Assembly: GCF_001866075.3 (NCBI RefSeq)
Contig: NZ_CP063356.1
Coordinates: 5,128,926 to 5,192,925, forward strand
Reading direction: 5' to 3'
Source: Anaerobacillus isosaccharinicus
Lineage (GTDB): Bacteria; Bacillota; Bacilli; Bacillales; Anaerobacillaceae
Length of the DNA stretch: 64,000 nt
Shown here: in pieces, positions 55,429 to 63,977 of the stretch
Layout: each line of letters opens with the position of its first letter
Position numbering within the stretch: position 1 is the first letter of the stretch
The notes under the pieces: model-generated
The model's input: only the letters and a program-made list of their open reading frames with translations
Databases searched by the model: none
Told to the model about the DNA's origin: nothing
Program-made: the position numbers and the translations under genes

Positions 55429-55466
55429 GATTTAAACCCCTATCTTAGAAATCCCAACAATTTTCA

Positions 55467-55856
55467 TTAGTAAGGTAATAGCCCAATAACTGTTTCAATG
55501 ATGGCTGTGATGATGGGGATAGCCATGACTAAAATAAATACTTTACCCGCTAGTTCAATTTTGGAAGCAATGGCACCTTGACCCGCATCTTTCGCAATTT
55601 GAGCTCCAAATTCTGCAATATAGGCGATCCCAATAATTTTTAAAATCGTTTGGACATACACCATATTAATATTGGCGTTGATGGCAATTCTTTGAAGCAT
55701 CGTTATAATCATATGAATTTGATCAATTAGAAAAATAAATATGATAACACCGACAAAAACCGTTAATAAAAACGCAAATATAGGTTTTTGTTCTTTTACT
55801 ATAAGGGCTAAAAATGTTGTAATTAACCCTAAGCCGACAATCTGGATAATTTCAAT
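55467..55856 (-). CDS. spoIIIAD: Stage III sporulation protein AD, apparently starting at ATT
   Basis: The frame open from 55856 encodes EIIQIVGLGLITTFLALIVK at its start and continues without a break into the part beginning MIITMLQRIA. The full product is 129 aa, close to the roughly 133 aa of the B. subtilis protein. No in-frame ATG, GTG or TTG lies between the ribosome binding site GGAGG and this N-terminus. The ATT codon at 55856 sits 9 nt after GGAGG, so ATT is the probable initiator. Starting at the first ATG (55712) would lose the first membrane helices (81 aa only). The conserved core AYIAEFGAQIAKDAGQGAIA is intact. Confidence 0.85.
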   Translation of the reverse strand: MEIIQIVGLGLITTFLALIVKEQKPIFAFLLTVFVGVIIFIFLIDQIHMIITMLQRIAINANINMVYVQTILKIIGIAYIAEFGAQIAKDAGQGAIASKIELAGKVFILVMAIPIITAIIETVIGLLPY

Positions 55857-55871
55857 GGCCCAACACCTCCC

Positions 55872-56075
55872 TTACTGAAAGAGAAAGACACCTTTAATTT
55901 TCTGAAACAAATTATCTACTACTGAAGCAACCATATAAAGAACAACGATAAACGCGAAAAATGTTACCCAATGGGCTACATCATCTCTACCCATTTGTTT
56001 TAAAACGGTATGAAGCATTGCAACAACAATACCTATACCAGCAATTTGAAATATTGTATTAACATCAGGACCCAT
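55872..56075 (-). CDS. spoIIIAC: Stage III sporulation protein AC
   Basis: This 67-residue protein has two membrane helices (IFQIAGIGIVVAMLHTVLK and WVTFFAFIVVLYMVASVVD). It resembles the N-terminal part of the AC/AD family and is a small membrane subunit of the channel. AGGAGGAG precedes the ATG. Confidence 0.92.
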   Translation of the reverse strand: MGPDVNTIFQIAGIGIVVAMLHTVLKQMGRDDVAHWVTFFAFIVVLYMVASVVDNLFQKIKGVFLFQ

Positions 56076-56100
56076 GAACTCTCCTCCTTAGGCTGTAACC

Positions 56101-56613
56101 CTACATCATCAAAATGACAATTAGTAATCCTGTTAGAAACCCAAGACTTTTTAACATTTTTTCATAACGATTTTGCGACTCAATAGCGTCTCCTTCTTCC
56201 CTCTCTAGATGATTTAACGTCATGCGGATTTGCTTTTGCTGGTGATCTCTATCATGTTGACCTAAAGTAGCACCAAACTGACTCATTACCTCTAGTTCTC
56301 CATTACACAAGGCTGTTAAATGCCAAGTTTCCTTCAAACTTTCTTCCCAAGCTTTATGTACACTAACTTCTCCCATTTTTAGCCTTTCGGAGAAACAAGT
56401 GAAAAAGTAAGATAATGGCTTTGGAAGTTGTTTAGCTATATGTTCACATGCTTCAGCTAATGGGGTAAGACCGTACATAATTTCAGACTCTAGTGATTGT
56501 AAAGCAACTTTTAAGTGTCTAAGCTGTCTCGGTCTTTCAGTTAATCTTCTAGCAAATTCAAACCCGACCCATGTCGTAGCAACTAAAATTAAAATAGCAC
56601 CTATAATTTTCAA
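56101..56613 (-). CDS. spoIIIAB: Stage III sporulation protein AB
   Basis: Hydrophobic ends (KIIGAILILVATTWVGFEFA and LGFLTGLLIVILMM) flank a helical domain containing ALQSLESEIMYGLTPLAEAC. The 170-aa protein resembles type II secretion GspF-like subunits. The ATG overlaps the spoIIIAA stop by 4 nt. Confidence 0.92.
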   Translation of the reverse strand: MKIIGAILILVATTWVGFEFARRLTERPRQLRHLKVALQSLESEIMYGLTPLAEACEHIAKQLPKPLSYFFTCFSERLKMGEVSVHKAWEESLKETWHLTALCNGELEVMSQFGATLGQHDRDHQQKQIRMTLNHLEREEGDAIESQNRYEKMLKSLGFLTGLLIVILMM

Positions 56614-57536
56614 TGTATTCTCACCACATCTTTTCCGTTTTCATCCCGGATTCGCTTTATCTTTCCAGGTTGAAACCCTCTAGCTAATTCAATACAACGG
56701 GTAAAAACATTCATTTTCAACAGTTCTTTTAAAGTTGGTCGATCCATAACATCCTCTAACTTATTACCATGAACAGTTGTAATGATTTTCACTCCCGCGT
56801 GTATTGCTTCCATAATTGCCTCACTATCTTCTTTTCTGCCAACTTCATCAACAATTAACACTTGAGGGCTCATTGATCTAATTAACATCATCATGCCTTC
56901 AGCTTTCGGACAAGCATCTAAAACATCAACACGGTTACCTAAGCGATGTTGCGGGATTCCTTTTACACAACCTGCAATTTCAGACCGTTCATCAACGATA
57001 CCAATTTTCATTGATGGTATCGTCCCTTTTCCTTCACTAATAATTCTTGCTATATCTCTAAGCAAAGTAGTTTTTCCAGTTTGTGGTGGGCCTACAATTA
57101 ACGTATTATGCCATTCATCATTATCGAATAAATAATTTGTATAAGCTTCTGCAACCCCAATTTTTTGCCTAGCAACTCGAATATTGAAAGAACTTATGTC
57201 TCGAATTGCCTTCACTTGTCCTTTTTCAGTGATTACTTTTCCAGCAAGACCAACACGATGCCCTCCGCGAATTGTTATATAGCCTCTTTTTAATTCTTCC
57301 TCTAATGCATAAAGAGAGTAGTCACTTAATTGGTTTAGGAGATATATAGCATCACTAGCAGTTATTAAATATTGGTTTTCTAAATATTTTGGAAAAACGG
57401 CTCTTCCATCAATAACCATTTCTAGTGGCCTAGAAATCCTAATTCTAATTTCCTCAATCCGCTCTCGGGTGGTAGAAGGTAAGTTTACAACCATTTCCCT
57501 GACCTTTTCTGGTAAAACAGCTAAAATCTCATCCAC
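56610..57536 (-). CDS. spoIIIAA: Stage III sporulation protein AA (secretion-type ATPase)
   Basis: This VirB11/GspE-like ATPase should energise assembly or function of the SpoIIIA-SpoIIQ channel. Walker A is GPPQTGKTTLL, and VLIVDEVGRKEDSEAIMEAI covers Walker B; EIRIRISRPLEMVIDGR is the N-terminal signature. GTG 57536 is chosen because AAGGTGGGG lies upstream; the ATG at 57554 has no ribosome binding site. It is the first gene of the eight-gene operon. Confidence 0.92.
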   Translation of the reverse strand: MDEILAVLPEKVREMVVNLPSTTRERIEEIRIRISRPLEMVIDGRAVFPKYLENQYLITASDAIYLLNQLSDYSLYALEEELKRGYITIRGGHRVGLAGKVITEKGQVKAIRDISSFNIRVARQKIGVAEAYTNYLFDNDEWHNTLIVGPPQTGKTTLLRDIARIISEGKGTIPSMKIGIVDERSEIAGCVKGIPQHRLGNRVDVLDACPKAEGMMMLIRSMSPQVLIVDEVGRKEDSEAIMEAIHAGVKIITTVHGNKLEDVMDRPTLKELLKMNVFTRCIELARGFQPGKIKRIRDENGKDVVRIH

Positions 57537-57677
57537 ATCATCCCCACCTTCCATTTAGTCTAGTACTATTGATTCCAGTCATTTAGCCGGTTAAAACCTT
57601 ATGAGAAATTCGCGTTAACTTGTCTTACTATTGAAAATGTATGCATGCTTGACTATATTATGACTACCATTTCATTT

Positions 57678-57959
57678 TTACCGCCTAACACCAATAAGGA
57701 TTAGTAAGACTCCACAACCAATTAAAAATAGTTTACTGAAAGAAAGCTTATCAGCCATTCCAACCAACCCAATGCTCATTGTCAGTACTAAAATAATTGG
57801 CCCAACAATTGCTAGTGATGCATTAATCATTACTGCCTTGTCTACAGCATTAAATCTTAACATTAGTGAAGCTGCAGTAATTTCAATTAGTCCAGAAATC
57901 ATTCTCAAAATAACCATCCCTAAGACAGCTGTCTCAACAGTGGCAATCCAGTTTTTCAT
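57678..57959 (-). CDS. yqhV: YqhV-like small membrane protein (DUF2619)
   Basis: This 93-aa protein has three hydrophobic helices (LGMVILRMISGLIEITAASL, MINASLAIVGPIILVLTMSI and LFLIGCGVLLILIGV). It lies just upstream of spoIIIAA exactly as yqhV does in B. subtilis. ATG 57959 follows GAGGTGG. The function is unknown. Confidence 0.88.
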   Translation of the reverse strand: MKNWIATVETAVLGMVILRMISGLIEITAASLMLRFNAVDKAVMINASLAIVGPIILVLTMSIGLVGMADKLSFSKLFLIGCGVLLILIGVRR

Positions 57960-58088
57960 TCTATCCACCTCAGAATCCAAATTTAAACATTCCTCATTTT
58001 TTTACGTGTAGTACAAGCGTATGAAAAGAAAAATGATTTAGAACAGCAAAAAAAAAACCTATCCACAAAAAGTGAATAAGTGCATTTG

Positions 58089-58175
58089 TAATGTAAAATT
58101 GGAGAATTAGTTTTAGTAATGCTGCGTAGCTTTACCTACATAAAATTTTACATTCTTCATTCTGAATTATACATT
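58089..58175. repeat. Dispersed AT-rich intergenic repeat, copy D (downstream of the duplicated small protein)
   Basis: The left end reads TAATGTAAAATTGGAGAATTAG and the right end ATTTTACATTCTTCATTCTG. It is the most diverged copy of the family. Confidence 0.55.
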
Positions 58176-58176
58176 T

Positions 58177-58575
58177 CTATTGGATCTGACTCTCAATCAC
58201 GCTTAGTAGTGCCCCTTCTTCCATCCACTCCTCAAAAGAATATCGATCTGAGCAAAAGGCACCAATCTGAGTATCATCTTTATAAACATTTACACAAAAC
58301 ATATCATCAAAGTGGTTATAATATTCAATTTCATATTGATCAATTTTCTTACGGTTTTTATTGTCAGGGGTTTTTGCATTTTTTACTTGTTTAATATGTG
58401 TTTCAGTTAATTGAAGTAGGTCTGTCTCATCCCACTCCTCAAAATAAGAAACGTCTGAACAAAATTGCCCCATGTTTTTACCATGTTGATAGACTTCTAC
58501 GCATACAATGTCTTTAGAAAATTCATAGTAAGATATTTGTAAGCCATCTTTGAACTTTTTTACCCTTTTATCCAT
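58177..58575 (-). CDS. Unknown protein with two tandem repeats (132 aa)
   Basis: The protein is an internal duplication. The first unit has ISYYEFSKDIVCVEVYQHGK, GQFCSDVSYFEEWDE; the second has IEYYNHFDDMFCVNVYKDDT, GAFCSDRYSFEEWME. Each unit of about 50 residues carries a CVxVY strand and an FCSDxxxFEEW motif, joined by a Lys/Asn-rich linker (KNAKTPDNKNRKKID). There is no signal peptide. The paired Cys positions could bind metal or form disulfides, which is speculative. It sits between efp and yqhV, where B. subtilis has no equivalent that I know. Confidence 0.75.
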   Translation of the reverse strand: MDKRVKKFKDGLQISYYEFSKDIVCVEVYQHGKNMGQFCSDVSYFEEWDETDLLQLTETHIKQVKNAKTPDNKNRKKIDQYEIEYYNHFDDMFCVNVYKDDTQIGAFCSDRYSFEEWMEEGALLSVIESQIQ

Positions 58576-58685
58576 ATTAGCCCCACCCCTTTAATAATTT
58601 ATTAACCCCTTACACATACATACCCCTTTTTTAGAATTTCATGCGTGTTTTTTGAAAATTCTTAGAATTATATTTACAGAAAAAA

Positions 58686-58709
58686 AGGGCTGACCATAAT
58701 GGTCAACCT
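58686..58709 (-). terminator. Terminator of efp
   Basis: GGG-TGACCAT pairs with ATGGTCA-CCTC and is followed by T7 on the minus strand, about 30 nt after the efp stop. Confidence 0.78.
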
Positions 58710-58738
58710 CAGTTTAGAAATCATAACTCAAGACCGCT

Positions 58739-59296
58739 TTACGCTCTTGACATATAAGCTGAATTACGAGTATCAATTAACAGTACGTCACCTTCATTGA
58801 TAAAAAATGGTACGTTAACTGTTAAGCCTGTTTCTAGAGTAGCTGGCTTTGTACCACCTGAGGCAGTATCACCTTTAATTCCCGGCTCTGTTTCAGTAAC
58901 TTTTAATTCAACTGTATTTGGTAATTCAACACCAAGAGTTTCTCCTTGGAACGTCATTACTTGAACAACCATATTTTCTTTTAAGAACTTTAACTCGTAT
59001 TCTAATTGTGCAGAGGATAATTCTAACTGCTCATAAGATTCATTATCCATAAATGTATAAACATCACCACTAGCATAAAGGTATGCCATACGGCGATTTT
59101 CGATATGAGCTTTAGCTACTTTTTCACCTGCACGGAATGTTTTTTCTTGGATTGCTCCATTACGAAGGTTACGAAGCTTTGAACGAACAAAAGCTGCACC
59201 TTTTCCTGGCTTTACGTGTTGGAAATCAACTACTTGCCATAAGCCCCCATCAACTTCGATCGTTAAGCCTGTTTTAAAATCATTTACTGAAATCAT
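58739..59296 (-). CDS. efp: Translation elongation factor P
   Basis: This 185-aa three-domain protein relieves ribosome stalling at polyproline stretches. [20 protein letters not shown] opens it and [17 protein letters not shown] holds the modified Lys (about residue 32). The C-terminal [16 protein letters not shown] and [18 protein letters not shown] are typical. It follows yqhT by 22 nt. Confidence 0.96.
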   Translation of the reverse strand: MISVNDFKTGLTIEVDGGLWQVVDFQHVKPGKGAAFVRSKLRNLRNGAIQEKTFRAGEKVAKAHIENRRMAYLYASGDVYTFMDNESYEQLELSSAQLEYELKFLKENMVVQVMTFQGETLGVELPNTVELKVTETEPGIKGDTASGGTKPATLETGLTVNVPFFINEGDVLLIDTRNSAYMSRA

Positions 59297-59318
59297 TACT
59301 TTTCCTCCTAATTTTACC

Positions 59319-60389
59319 TTATTCGCCTATTATTATTAATTCTTTTGTAGAATAGGTTAACGATTCATTACCATTCTCTGTAATGACTGTGTCGTCTTCA
59401 ATTCGAGTTCCACCAACCCCAGAGATATAAATACCTGGTTCCACTGTAACAACCATTCCTGGTTGTAAAATTGCTTCTGACTTCATAGATAGCCCAGGTC
59501 CTTCGTGGACCTCCATTCCAAGACCATGTCCTGTTGAATGACCGAAGTACTCACCGTAGCCTTGTTCAGTTATATAATCTCTTGTTAAGGCATCTGCTTC
59601 CTTACCATTCATTCCTGGTTTAATACCGTTCATTCCTCTAAGTTGAGCTTCCAAAACCGTTTGATAAATTTTCTCTAATTCAGTTGACGGTTTACCAACC
59701 GCCACTGTTCGAGTAATATCTGAACAATATCCCTTATAGTATGCGCCAAAATCGAGGGTTACAAGTTCTCCCTTTTTTATAATTTTATTTGATGCGACAC
59801 CATGGGGCAATGCTGAGCGGATCCCGGATGCTACAATAATATCAAAGGACGAAGACGCTGCCCCTTGCTTTCTCATAAAGAATTCTAATTCATTAGAGAC
59901 ATCTAGCTCAGTAAGTCCTGGTTTTATGTAAGTAATAATATGTTCAAAGGCTGCGTCAGCTATTTTGGCGGCTTCCTTTAGTATCTTAATCTCTTGATCA
60001 TCTTTAATCAAGCGTAAATTTTCAATAATTCCACTGATTGGGACAAGCGTTGTATTCGTAAAACTTGATTTATATTCTTCATATTGAGCAAAAGATACAT
60101 GTGTTTTCTCAAAGCCTAAATTCTTGACACCTAGCTCATTAAGTTGATTTGCAATCTCCTCTAATAAAGATGCTTTATGCTGTACAATCTCAAAATCAAC
60201 TGCTTGTTGGGCTGCCTGGTCAACATAACGAAAATCTGTAATGAACTTGGCTTCTTTTTCAGTAATAAGAGCAACACCTGATGATCCAGTAAAACCTGTA
60301 ATGTACCGACGATTATAACTACTTGTTACTAAAATACCATCAATTCCATTTTCTTTTAATTTCGAGCGAAGCTTCACTAATTTTCCCAT
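59319..60389 (-). CDS. yqhT: Xaa-Pro aminopeptidase YqhT (M24B)
   Basis: This 356-aa metallopeptidase has a creatinase-like N-terminal domain ([20 protein letters not shown]) and a pita-bread catalytic domain. Metal ligands are in [19 protein letters not shown] (two Asp), [17 protein letters not shown] (His) and VTVEPGIYI and [10 protein letters not shown] (Glu). It removes N-terminal residues before proline. Its start overlaps the aroQ stop by one base (TAATG). Confidence 0.93.
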   Translation of the reverse strand: MGKLVKLRSKLKENGIDGILVTSSYNRRYITGFTGSSGVALITEKEAKFITDFRYVDQAAQQAVDFEIVQHKASLLEEIANQLNELGVKNLGFEKTHVSFAQYEEYKSSFTNTTLVPISGIIENLRLIKDDQEIKILKEAAKIADAAFEHIITYIKPGLTELDVSNELEFFMRKQGAASSSFDIIVASGIRSALPHGVASNKIIKKGELVTLDFGAYYKGYCSDITRTVAVGKPSTELEKIYQTVLEAQLRGMNGIKPGMNGKEADALTRDYITEQGYGEYFGHSTGHGLGMEVHEGPGLSMKSEAILQPGMVVTVEPGIYISGVGGTRIEDDTVITENGNESLTYSTKELIIIGE

Positions 60390-60826
60390 TAAAAATCCTC
60401 CTTTACTAATGACAATAGGGCAAGCTTATAACCTTTAGTTCCTAAACCTACGATTTGACCAATTGTAACAGGCGATATTACTGATTGATGTCTGAATGGT
60501 TCCCTTGCATGGACATTAGAGATATGGACTTCAATAGTAGGCAATGAGACACTGGCAATTGCATCCCTAATAGCATAGCTATAGTGAGTAAATGCGCCTG
60601 GATTAATAATCAGCCCCGCATATTCTCTATCTTCAGCTTTATGGATTAAATCAATAATCTCACCTTCATGGTTCGATTGTTTAAAGGCAATTTCACAAGC
60701 TAATTGACTTGCTAACTTTTCTAGACTTGCTTGTAAATCTGCTAAAGTTTCAGAGCCATATATGTTTGGCTCACGCTTCCCAAGTCTGTTTAAGTTTGGA
60801 CCATTTAATATTAATATCTTTTTCAT
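60389..60826 (-). CDS. aroQ: Type II 3-dehydroquinate dehydratase
   Basis: This 145-aa shikimate-pathway enzyme has the flexible-loop motif [17 protein letters not shown] with catalytic Arg and Tyr. [31 protein letters not shown] and [16 protein letters not shown] (catalytic His) are also present. It corresponds to B. subtilis yqhS. GGGGGTGAAAAG precedes the ATG. Confidence 0.95.
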   Translation of the reverse strand: MKKILILNGPNLNRLGKREPNIYGSETLADLQASLEKLASQLACEIAFKQSNHEGEIIDLIHKAEDREYAGLIINPGAFTHYSYAIRDAIASVSLPTIEVHISNVHAREPFRHQSVISPVTIGQIVGLGTKGYKLALLSLVKEDF

Positions 60827-60975
60827 CTTTTCACCCCCACAAAGGGTAATTTTTAAGAAACTTTGGCATCTAGCTTTAATTAAATTTTCTCTCTATAATG
60901 TAAAAGAAAACGAAAAGAATGCCCTAATGGACATTCTATCATAAGCTTATAGCCTTTGAATAGGCTTACGTCTTG

Positions 60976-61452
60976 CTACTTCTGCTGCTGCTCACTGTAC
61001 TCATACGAGATTGAGTAACCGATAAAAACGCCATAGAGTATGTAAATACATAAACTAGTAATGATCGTGTTTAAGTCTAACTTTTGCAACGCCTTTAAGC
61101 CTGGAAAGATAGGGTTTAGAAAGTAAAATACAAGGAACCATAAAGCAAAACCATAGCAAAGCCCTGGCCAAATACTATTAAATTTTGCTAAGAGAAAACG
61201 ATATAAAAAAGCAACTCCAATAGATAAAACAGCAATGACCCCAATCCCGACAAGTTGTCCAATCGGCCCGTTTTTCCAATCACCTAAAGCCCAAGGCATT
61301 AATACTAAGGCTGGACCAACGCGAATAAAATTAAAGTAAAAGGCTAAATAACCAACAACACTCCAGATTAGACCACCAAAAAAACCAATTGATGTAACCG
61401 TTGCATTAAAACTCATTGGCTCTTCCCGTTTATTTTGTTCAAGATTTTCCAT
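60976..61452 (-). CDS. yqhR: YqhR-like membrane protein
   Basis: This 158-aa protein has four hydrophobic helices after a charged N-terminus (LEQNKREEPMSFNATVTSIG). FGGLIWSVVGYLAFYFNFIR and GPIGQLVGIGVIAVLSIGVA are the first two helical regions, and a KFNSIWPGLCYGFALWF helix follows. It lies upstream of aroQ as in B. subtilis. The function is unknown; a spore-envelope role is sometimes proposed for neighbours but not shown here. Confidence 0.86.
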   Translation of the reverse strand: MENLEQNKREEPMSFNATVTSIGFFGGLIWSVVGYLAFYFNFIRVGPALVLMPWALGDWKNGPIGQLVGIGVIAVLSIGVAFLYRFLLAKFNSIWPGLCYGFALWFLVFYFLNPIFPGLKALQKLDLNTIITSLCIYILYGVFIGYSISYEYSEQQQK

Positions 61453-61882
61453 TCATATATCACCTCAAATGATAGTATGACCGTAAAATATTTAAACTAT
61501 AGCTTTTTTTAATTTTCGAAAAAAGAAGTGTAAATGCTGATAAAAATGGGAATATTAGATAGTAGAAATATTAATTTCTTGGAGGAAAATAATTCTTTCA
61601 TGTAGAATATAGATATATACACTGCCAAAACAAGTGATTTATAAACTTATCTTGTCGGTGCGTATTATAAGCCAGTTTAAGTAATGCATTTTTTACTTGA
61701 GGGCAGTATTTTTTTGATTTTTGTTCCAATTTGTTACCTTTATGCATAAAATAATAAAACATTTAAAATGGCAGTTTTATTATTTTATAAATTTCACCTA
61801 AATACATTGTCAAAGCTTGATTATTTTTGTTGTAACTCTTTTTACTCTTTTTTTAGCATTTATTAACTTGGAGGTGAGCAAT
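61453..61882. other. Structured AT-rich gap between yqhR and yqhP
   Basis: The divergent gap of 430 nt contains no convincing ORF. Two structures are visible. One, at 61621-61714, has arms ACTGCC and GGCAGT and inner CAAGT/ACTTG, followed by T7. The other is a perfect 14-bp inverted repeat TAAAATAATAAAAC/GTTTTATTATTTTA (61747-61787). Both are oriented so as to affect plus-strand transcription toward yqhP. Confidence 0.55.
61621..61714 (+). ncRNA. Candidate attenuator or small RNA upstream of yqhP
   Basis: ACTGCC (61621) pairs with GGCAGT (61702-61707), with inner CAAGT/ACTTG pairing, and T7 follows directly, giving the form of an RNA closed by an intrinsic terminator. A possible promoter (TAGAAT or TATATA near 61600-61615) lies just before it. 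I match it to no known RNA family. Confidence 0.35.
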
Positions 61883-62257
61883 ATGACTAGATATTCATTT
61901 CATCCGCTTATTTTATGTGTGTTAGGCTTGTCAATCATTGGATTGTTTTACCGGCTTTATACAGAGCCAGTCGTTTTACTTCAACAAGCTTTCTTTATGA
62001 TTATTTTTGCAGCTGTTATTTTCTTTATAGCAAAGAAATTTTTAGCACATAAACTTAGTTCAGGTAACTATTATAGCTCACAGCCTCAATCGCAGAAAAT
62101 GCACCAAAAAGCTGCAACAAAGAGTAATGTTATTCCTCATCGAAAGAAAAAAGATGTGAAGAAATTTTCTCGCCCTCTTATAAAGAAACGTACGGATGTT
62201 ACCTTAACTGTTATTGAAGGAAAAAAGAATAAAAAGAAAAATCGAGCTCTTTTTTAG
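61883..62257 (+). CDS. yqhP: YqhP-like membrane protein (SA1362 family)
   Basis: The ATG at 61883 follows TTGGAGGTGAG and gives 124 aa; the longer frame has no ribosome binding site. Two helices (HPLILCVLGLSIIGLFYRLY and QQAFFMIIFAAVIFFIAKKF) precede a long, very basic tail with KKKDVKKFSRPLIKKR and KGKKNKKKNR-like runs. It is the small SA1362-family protein found beside mntR in Firmicutes. The basic tail suggests interaction with nucleic acid or membrane phospholipid, but no function is known. Confidence 0.82.
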   Translation: MTRYSFHPLILCVLGLSIIGLFYRLYTEPVVLLQQAFFMIIFAAVIFFIAKKFLAHKLSSGNYYSSQPQSQKMHQKAATKSNVIPHRKKKDVKKFSRPLIKKRTDVTLTVIEGKKNKKKNRALF

Positions 62258-62276
62258 ATGCTCGATTTTTCTTTTT
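62236..62276 (+). terminator. Terminator of yqhP
   Basis: Perfect stem GAAAAATCGAGC/GCTCGATTTTTC is followed by T5 on the plus strand; the upstream arm overlaps the end of the coding region. Confidence 0.82.
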
Positions 62277-62310
62277 AAAAAATCCATCATAAAATAGATT
62301 TTTATGCTTT

Positions 62311-62739
62311 TTACCCAGCTGGGGTTTCATTTCTTTTTTGGACTTGTCTTAATAGCTCAATTCGGCTCTTATCTTCTTCAAAATATTGAACTAAATCCCC
62401 AATTCGATCAATAGCATCCCAACTTAAATGGTGCTCAATTCCTTCTACATCCTGATAAATTTTATCATTTGTTACACCAATAATTCTTAAAAACTCTTCA
62501 AGAAGTTCGTGACGTTGAACTAATCGCTTCCCAATTTTCTTTCCTTTTGGTGTTAAAATAAAACCTCGATATTTTTCATAAATAACATACTCCGTTTGAT
62601 CCAACTTCTGAACCATTTTTGTAACAGAGGAAGGATGGACTTCTAACGCCTCGGCAATGTCAGAAACTCTTGCATATCCCTTATCTTCTATTAATAAATA
62701 TATTCTCTCTAAATAATCTTCCATACTTGGTGTTGGCAT
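62311..62739 (-). CDS. mntR: Manganese-dependent transcriptional regulator MntR
   Basis: This 142-aa DtxR-family repressor turns off manganese uptake genes when Mn(II) is bound. The N-terminal [18 protein letters not shown] carries ligands Asp8 and Glu11. The HTH is [20 protein letters not shown], and RHELLEEFL (His77) and [11 protein letters not shown] supply the remaining ligands. It lacks the SH3-like domain, as expected for MntR. GGAGGGG precedes the ATG. Confidence 0.96.
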   Translation of the reverse strand: MPTPSMEDYLERIYLLIEDKGYARVSDIAEALEVHPSSVTKMVQKLDQTEYVIYEKYRGFILTPKGKKIGKRLVQRHELLEEFLRIIGVTNDKIYQDVEGIEHHLSWDAIDRIGDLVQYFEEDKSRIELLRQVQKRNETPAG

Positions 62740-62835
62740 CGTGTCCCCTCCGATTTCCTCTCCAGCCCAATTGTTTACAAATTGTCTAAGAAAATTATAC
62801 TATATTCAAATATGTTGGACAACCTACACAAGTCA

Positions 62836-63861
62836 TTACGTAAAATACTCGATCGTTGCAGAAGGGAAAAATTTTGTAATATAAGCCTCAATCGTATCTT
62901 TTAACTCATCAGATTCTTCTTTTTGATAAACATATTTACCACGACCATATTTTCCCCACTTGTACTTTCTTTCTTCCTCATTCATTTCTAACTTGGATTT
63001 TGGATAGCGTTTTAAAATTGTTCGTTTCGCCGTTTTCGTAAACCGATGTTGAATTAATTCAAACGTTAAATCTTTTGTTGCATAACTAGGCAAGGTTGCT
63101 TCTAACTTTTCAAATAACTCTAAGTATCCTCCTTGCCAATCATCGTGCCTGTATAGTGGTGCTAATATAAAACCGAGTGGATACTGTGCTTTAGCTACCT
63201 TACCTGCAGCTTCTATCCGTTGTTCAAAGGATGAAGTACCCGGCTCAAAATTTTTTATGACATAATTAGAATTTAAACTAAAGCGAAACCGAGAATTGCC
63301 GTTATGTTTTGCGTCTAATAAATGATCAACGTGATGATATTTTGTTACAAAACGGAGTCTCCCAAGGTCTGTTAGACCAATAAACTCGATTGTTTTCTTT
63401 AAAGTATGCGTTAAATGATCTAGACCAACAATGTCCGATGTACAGGCAGCTTCAAAACGAGTAATTTCTGGTTCTCTTTCTTTAATATAGTTGGTTGCAG
63501 CTTCAAATATATCTTCTAAGTTTACATAGGTGCGAAGATATGGTTTATCACCCATCGTCGTTTGTAAATAACAGTAATGGCAGTGTCCCATACAACCAGT
63601 TGCTAAAGGAATCGCATATTCAGCAGATGGTTTTGAAGTATCAAACTTTAACGTTTTTCTAACACCGATAACAAGCGTCGACTTTGCATTACGATATACT
63701 TGATTTTCATTATTTCCAGGAATGTTTCGTACCTGATTGTGGGACGTAGTCTCCCTAATCTCAATTCCCATCTTTTCAAACTTTTCCTTTAGCTCCCTAC
63801 CTAATGGATAGGCTAAAGCTTTCGGTTCTATATAAACTAGTTGCGGAATAAATGGCTCCAT
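62836..63861 (-). CDS. splB: Spore photoproduct lyase
   Basis: This 341-aa radical SAM enzyme reverses 5-thyminyl-5,6-dihydrothymine (spore photoproduct) in germinating spores. The 4Fe-4S ligands are in GCMGHCHYCYLQTTM (CxxxCxxC). The H-donor Cys is in FEAACTSDIVGLDHL, and FEPGTSSFEQRIEAAGKVA is conserved. AAGGTGGGA precedes the ATG. Its presence supports a spore-forming organism exposed to UV stress. Confidence 0.95.
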   Translation of the reverse strand: MEPFIPQLVYIEPKALAYPLGRELKEKFEKMGIEIRETTSHNQVRNIPGNNENQVYRNAKSTLVIGVRKTLKFDTSKPSAEYAIPLATGCMGHCHYCYLQTTMGDKPYLRTYVNLEDIFEAATNYIKEREPEITRFEAACTSDIVGLDHLTHTLKKTIEFIGLTDLGRLRFVTKYHHVDHLLDAKHNGNSRFRFSLNSNYVIKNFEPGTSSFEQRIEAAGKVAKAQYPLGFILAPLYRHDDWQGGYLELFEKLEATLPSYATKDLTFELIQHRFTKTAKRTILKRYPKSKLEMNEEERKYKWGKYGRGKYVYQKEESDELKDTIEAYITKFFPSATIEYFT

Positions 63862-63958
63862 TAAATATTTCCCACCTTAAATAGTGATAGTTCCTCTTAC
63901 TTAAGGTGTACAATTACTTTGGTTTATTGTGAAAGAAAAGAAACCAATAATGGAAAAA

Positions 63959-63977
63959 GGAGAGAACAAAGCTCTCC
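63959..63977 (-). terminator. Terminator of a minus-strand gene beyond the right edge
   Basis: GGAGAG/CTCTCC with a 7-nt loop is followed by T5 on the minus strand. No gene in the window ends here, so it probably belongs to a gene that lies right of 64000. Confidence 0.55.

Noticed and set aside
55467..55712. SpoIIIAD as an 81-residue protein starting at ATG 55712
   Set aside because: Conserved SpoIIIAD sequence continues in frame upstream, and GGAGG lies before the ATT at 55856.
60930..60975. TAAGC/GCTTA hairpin after yqhR
   Set aside because: The stem is interrupted and no T run follows on the minus strand, so a terminator call is not justified.
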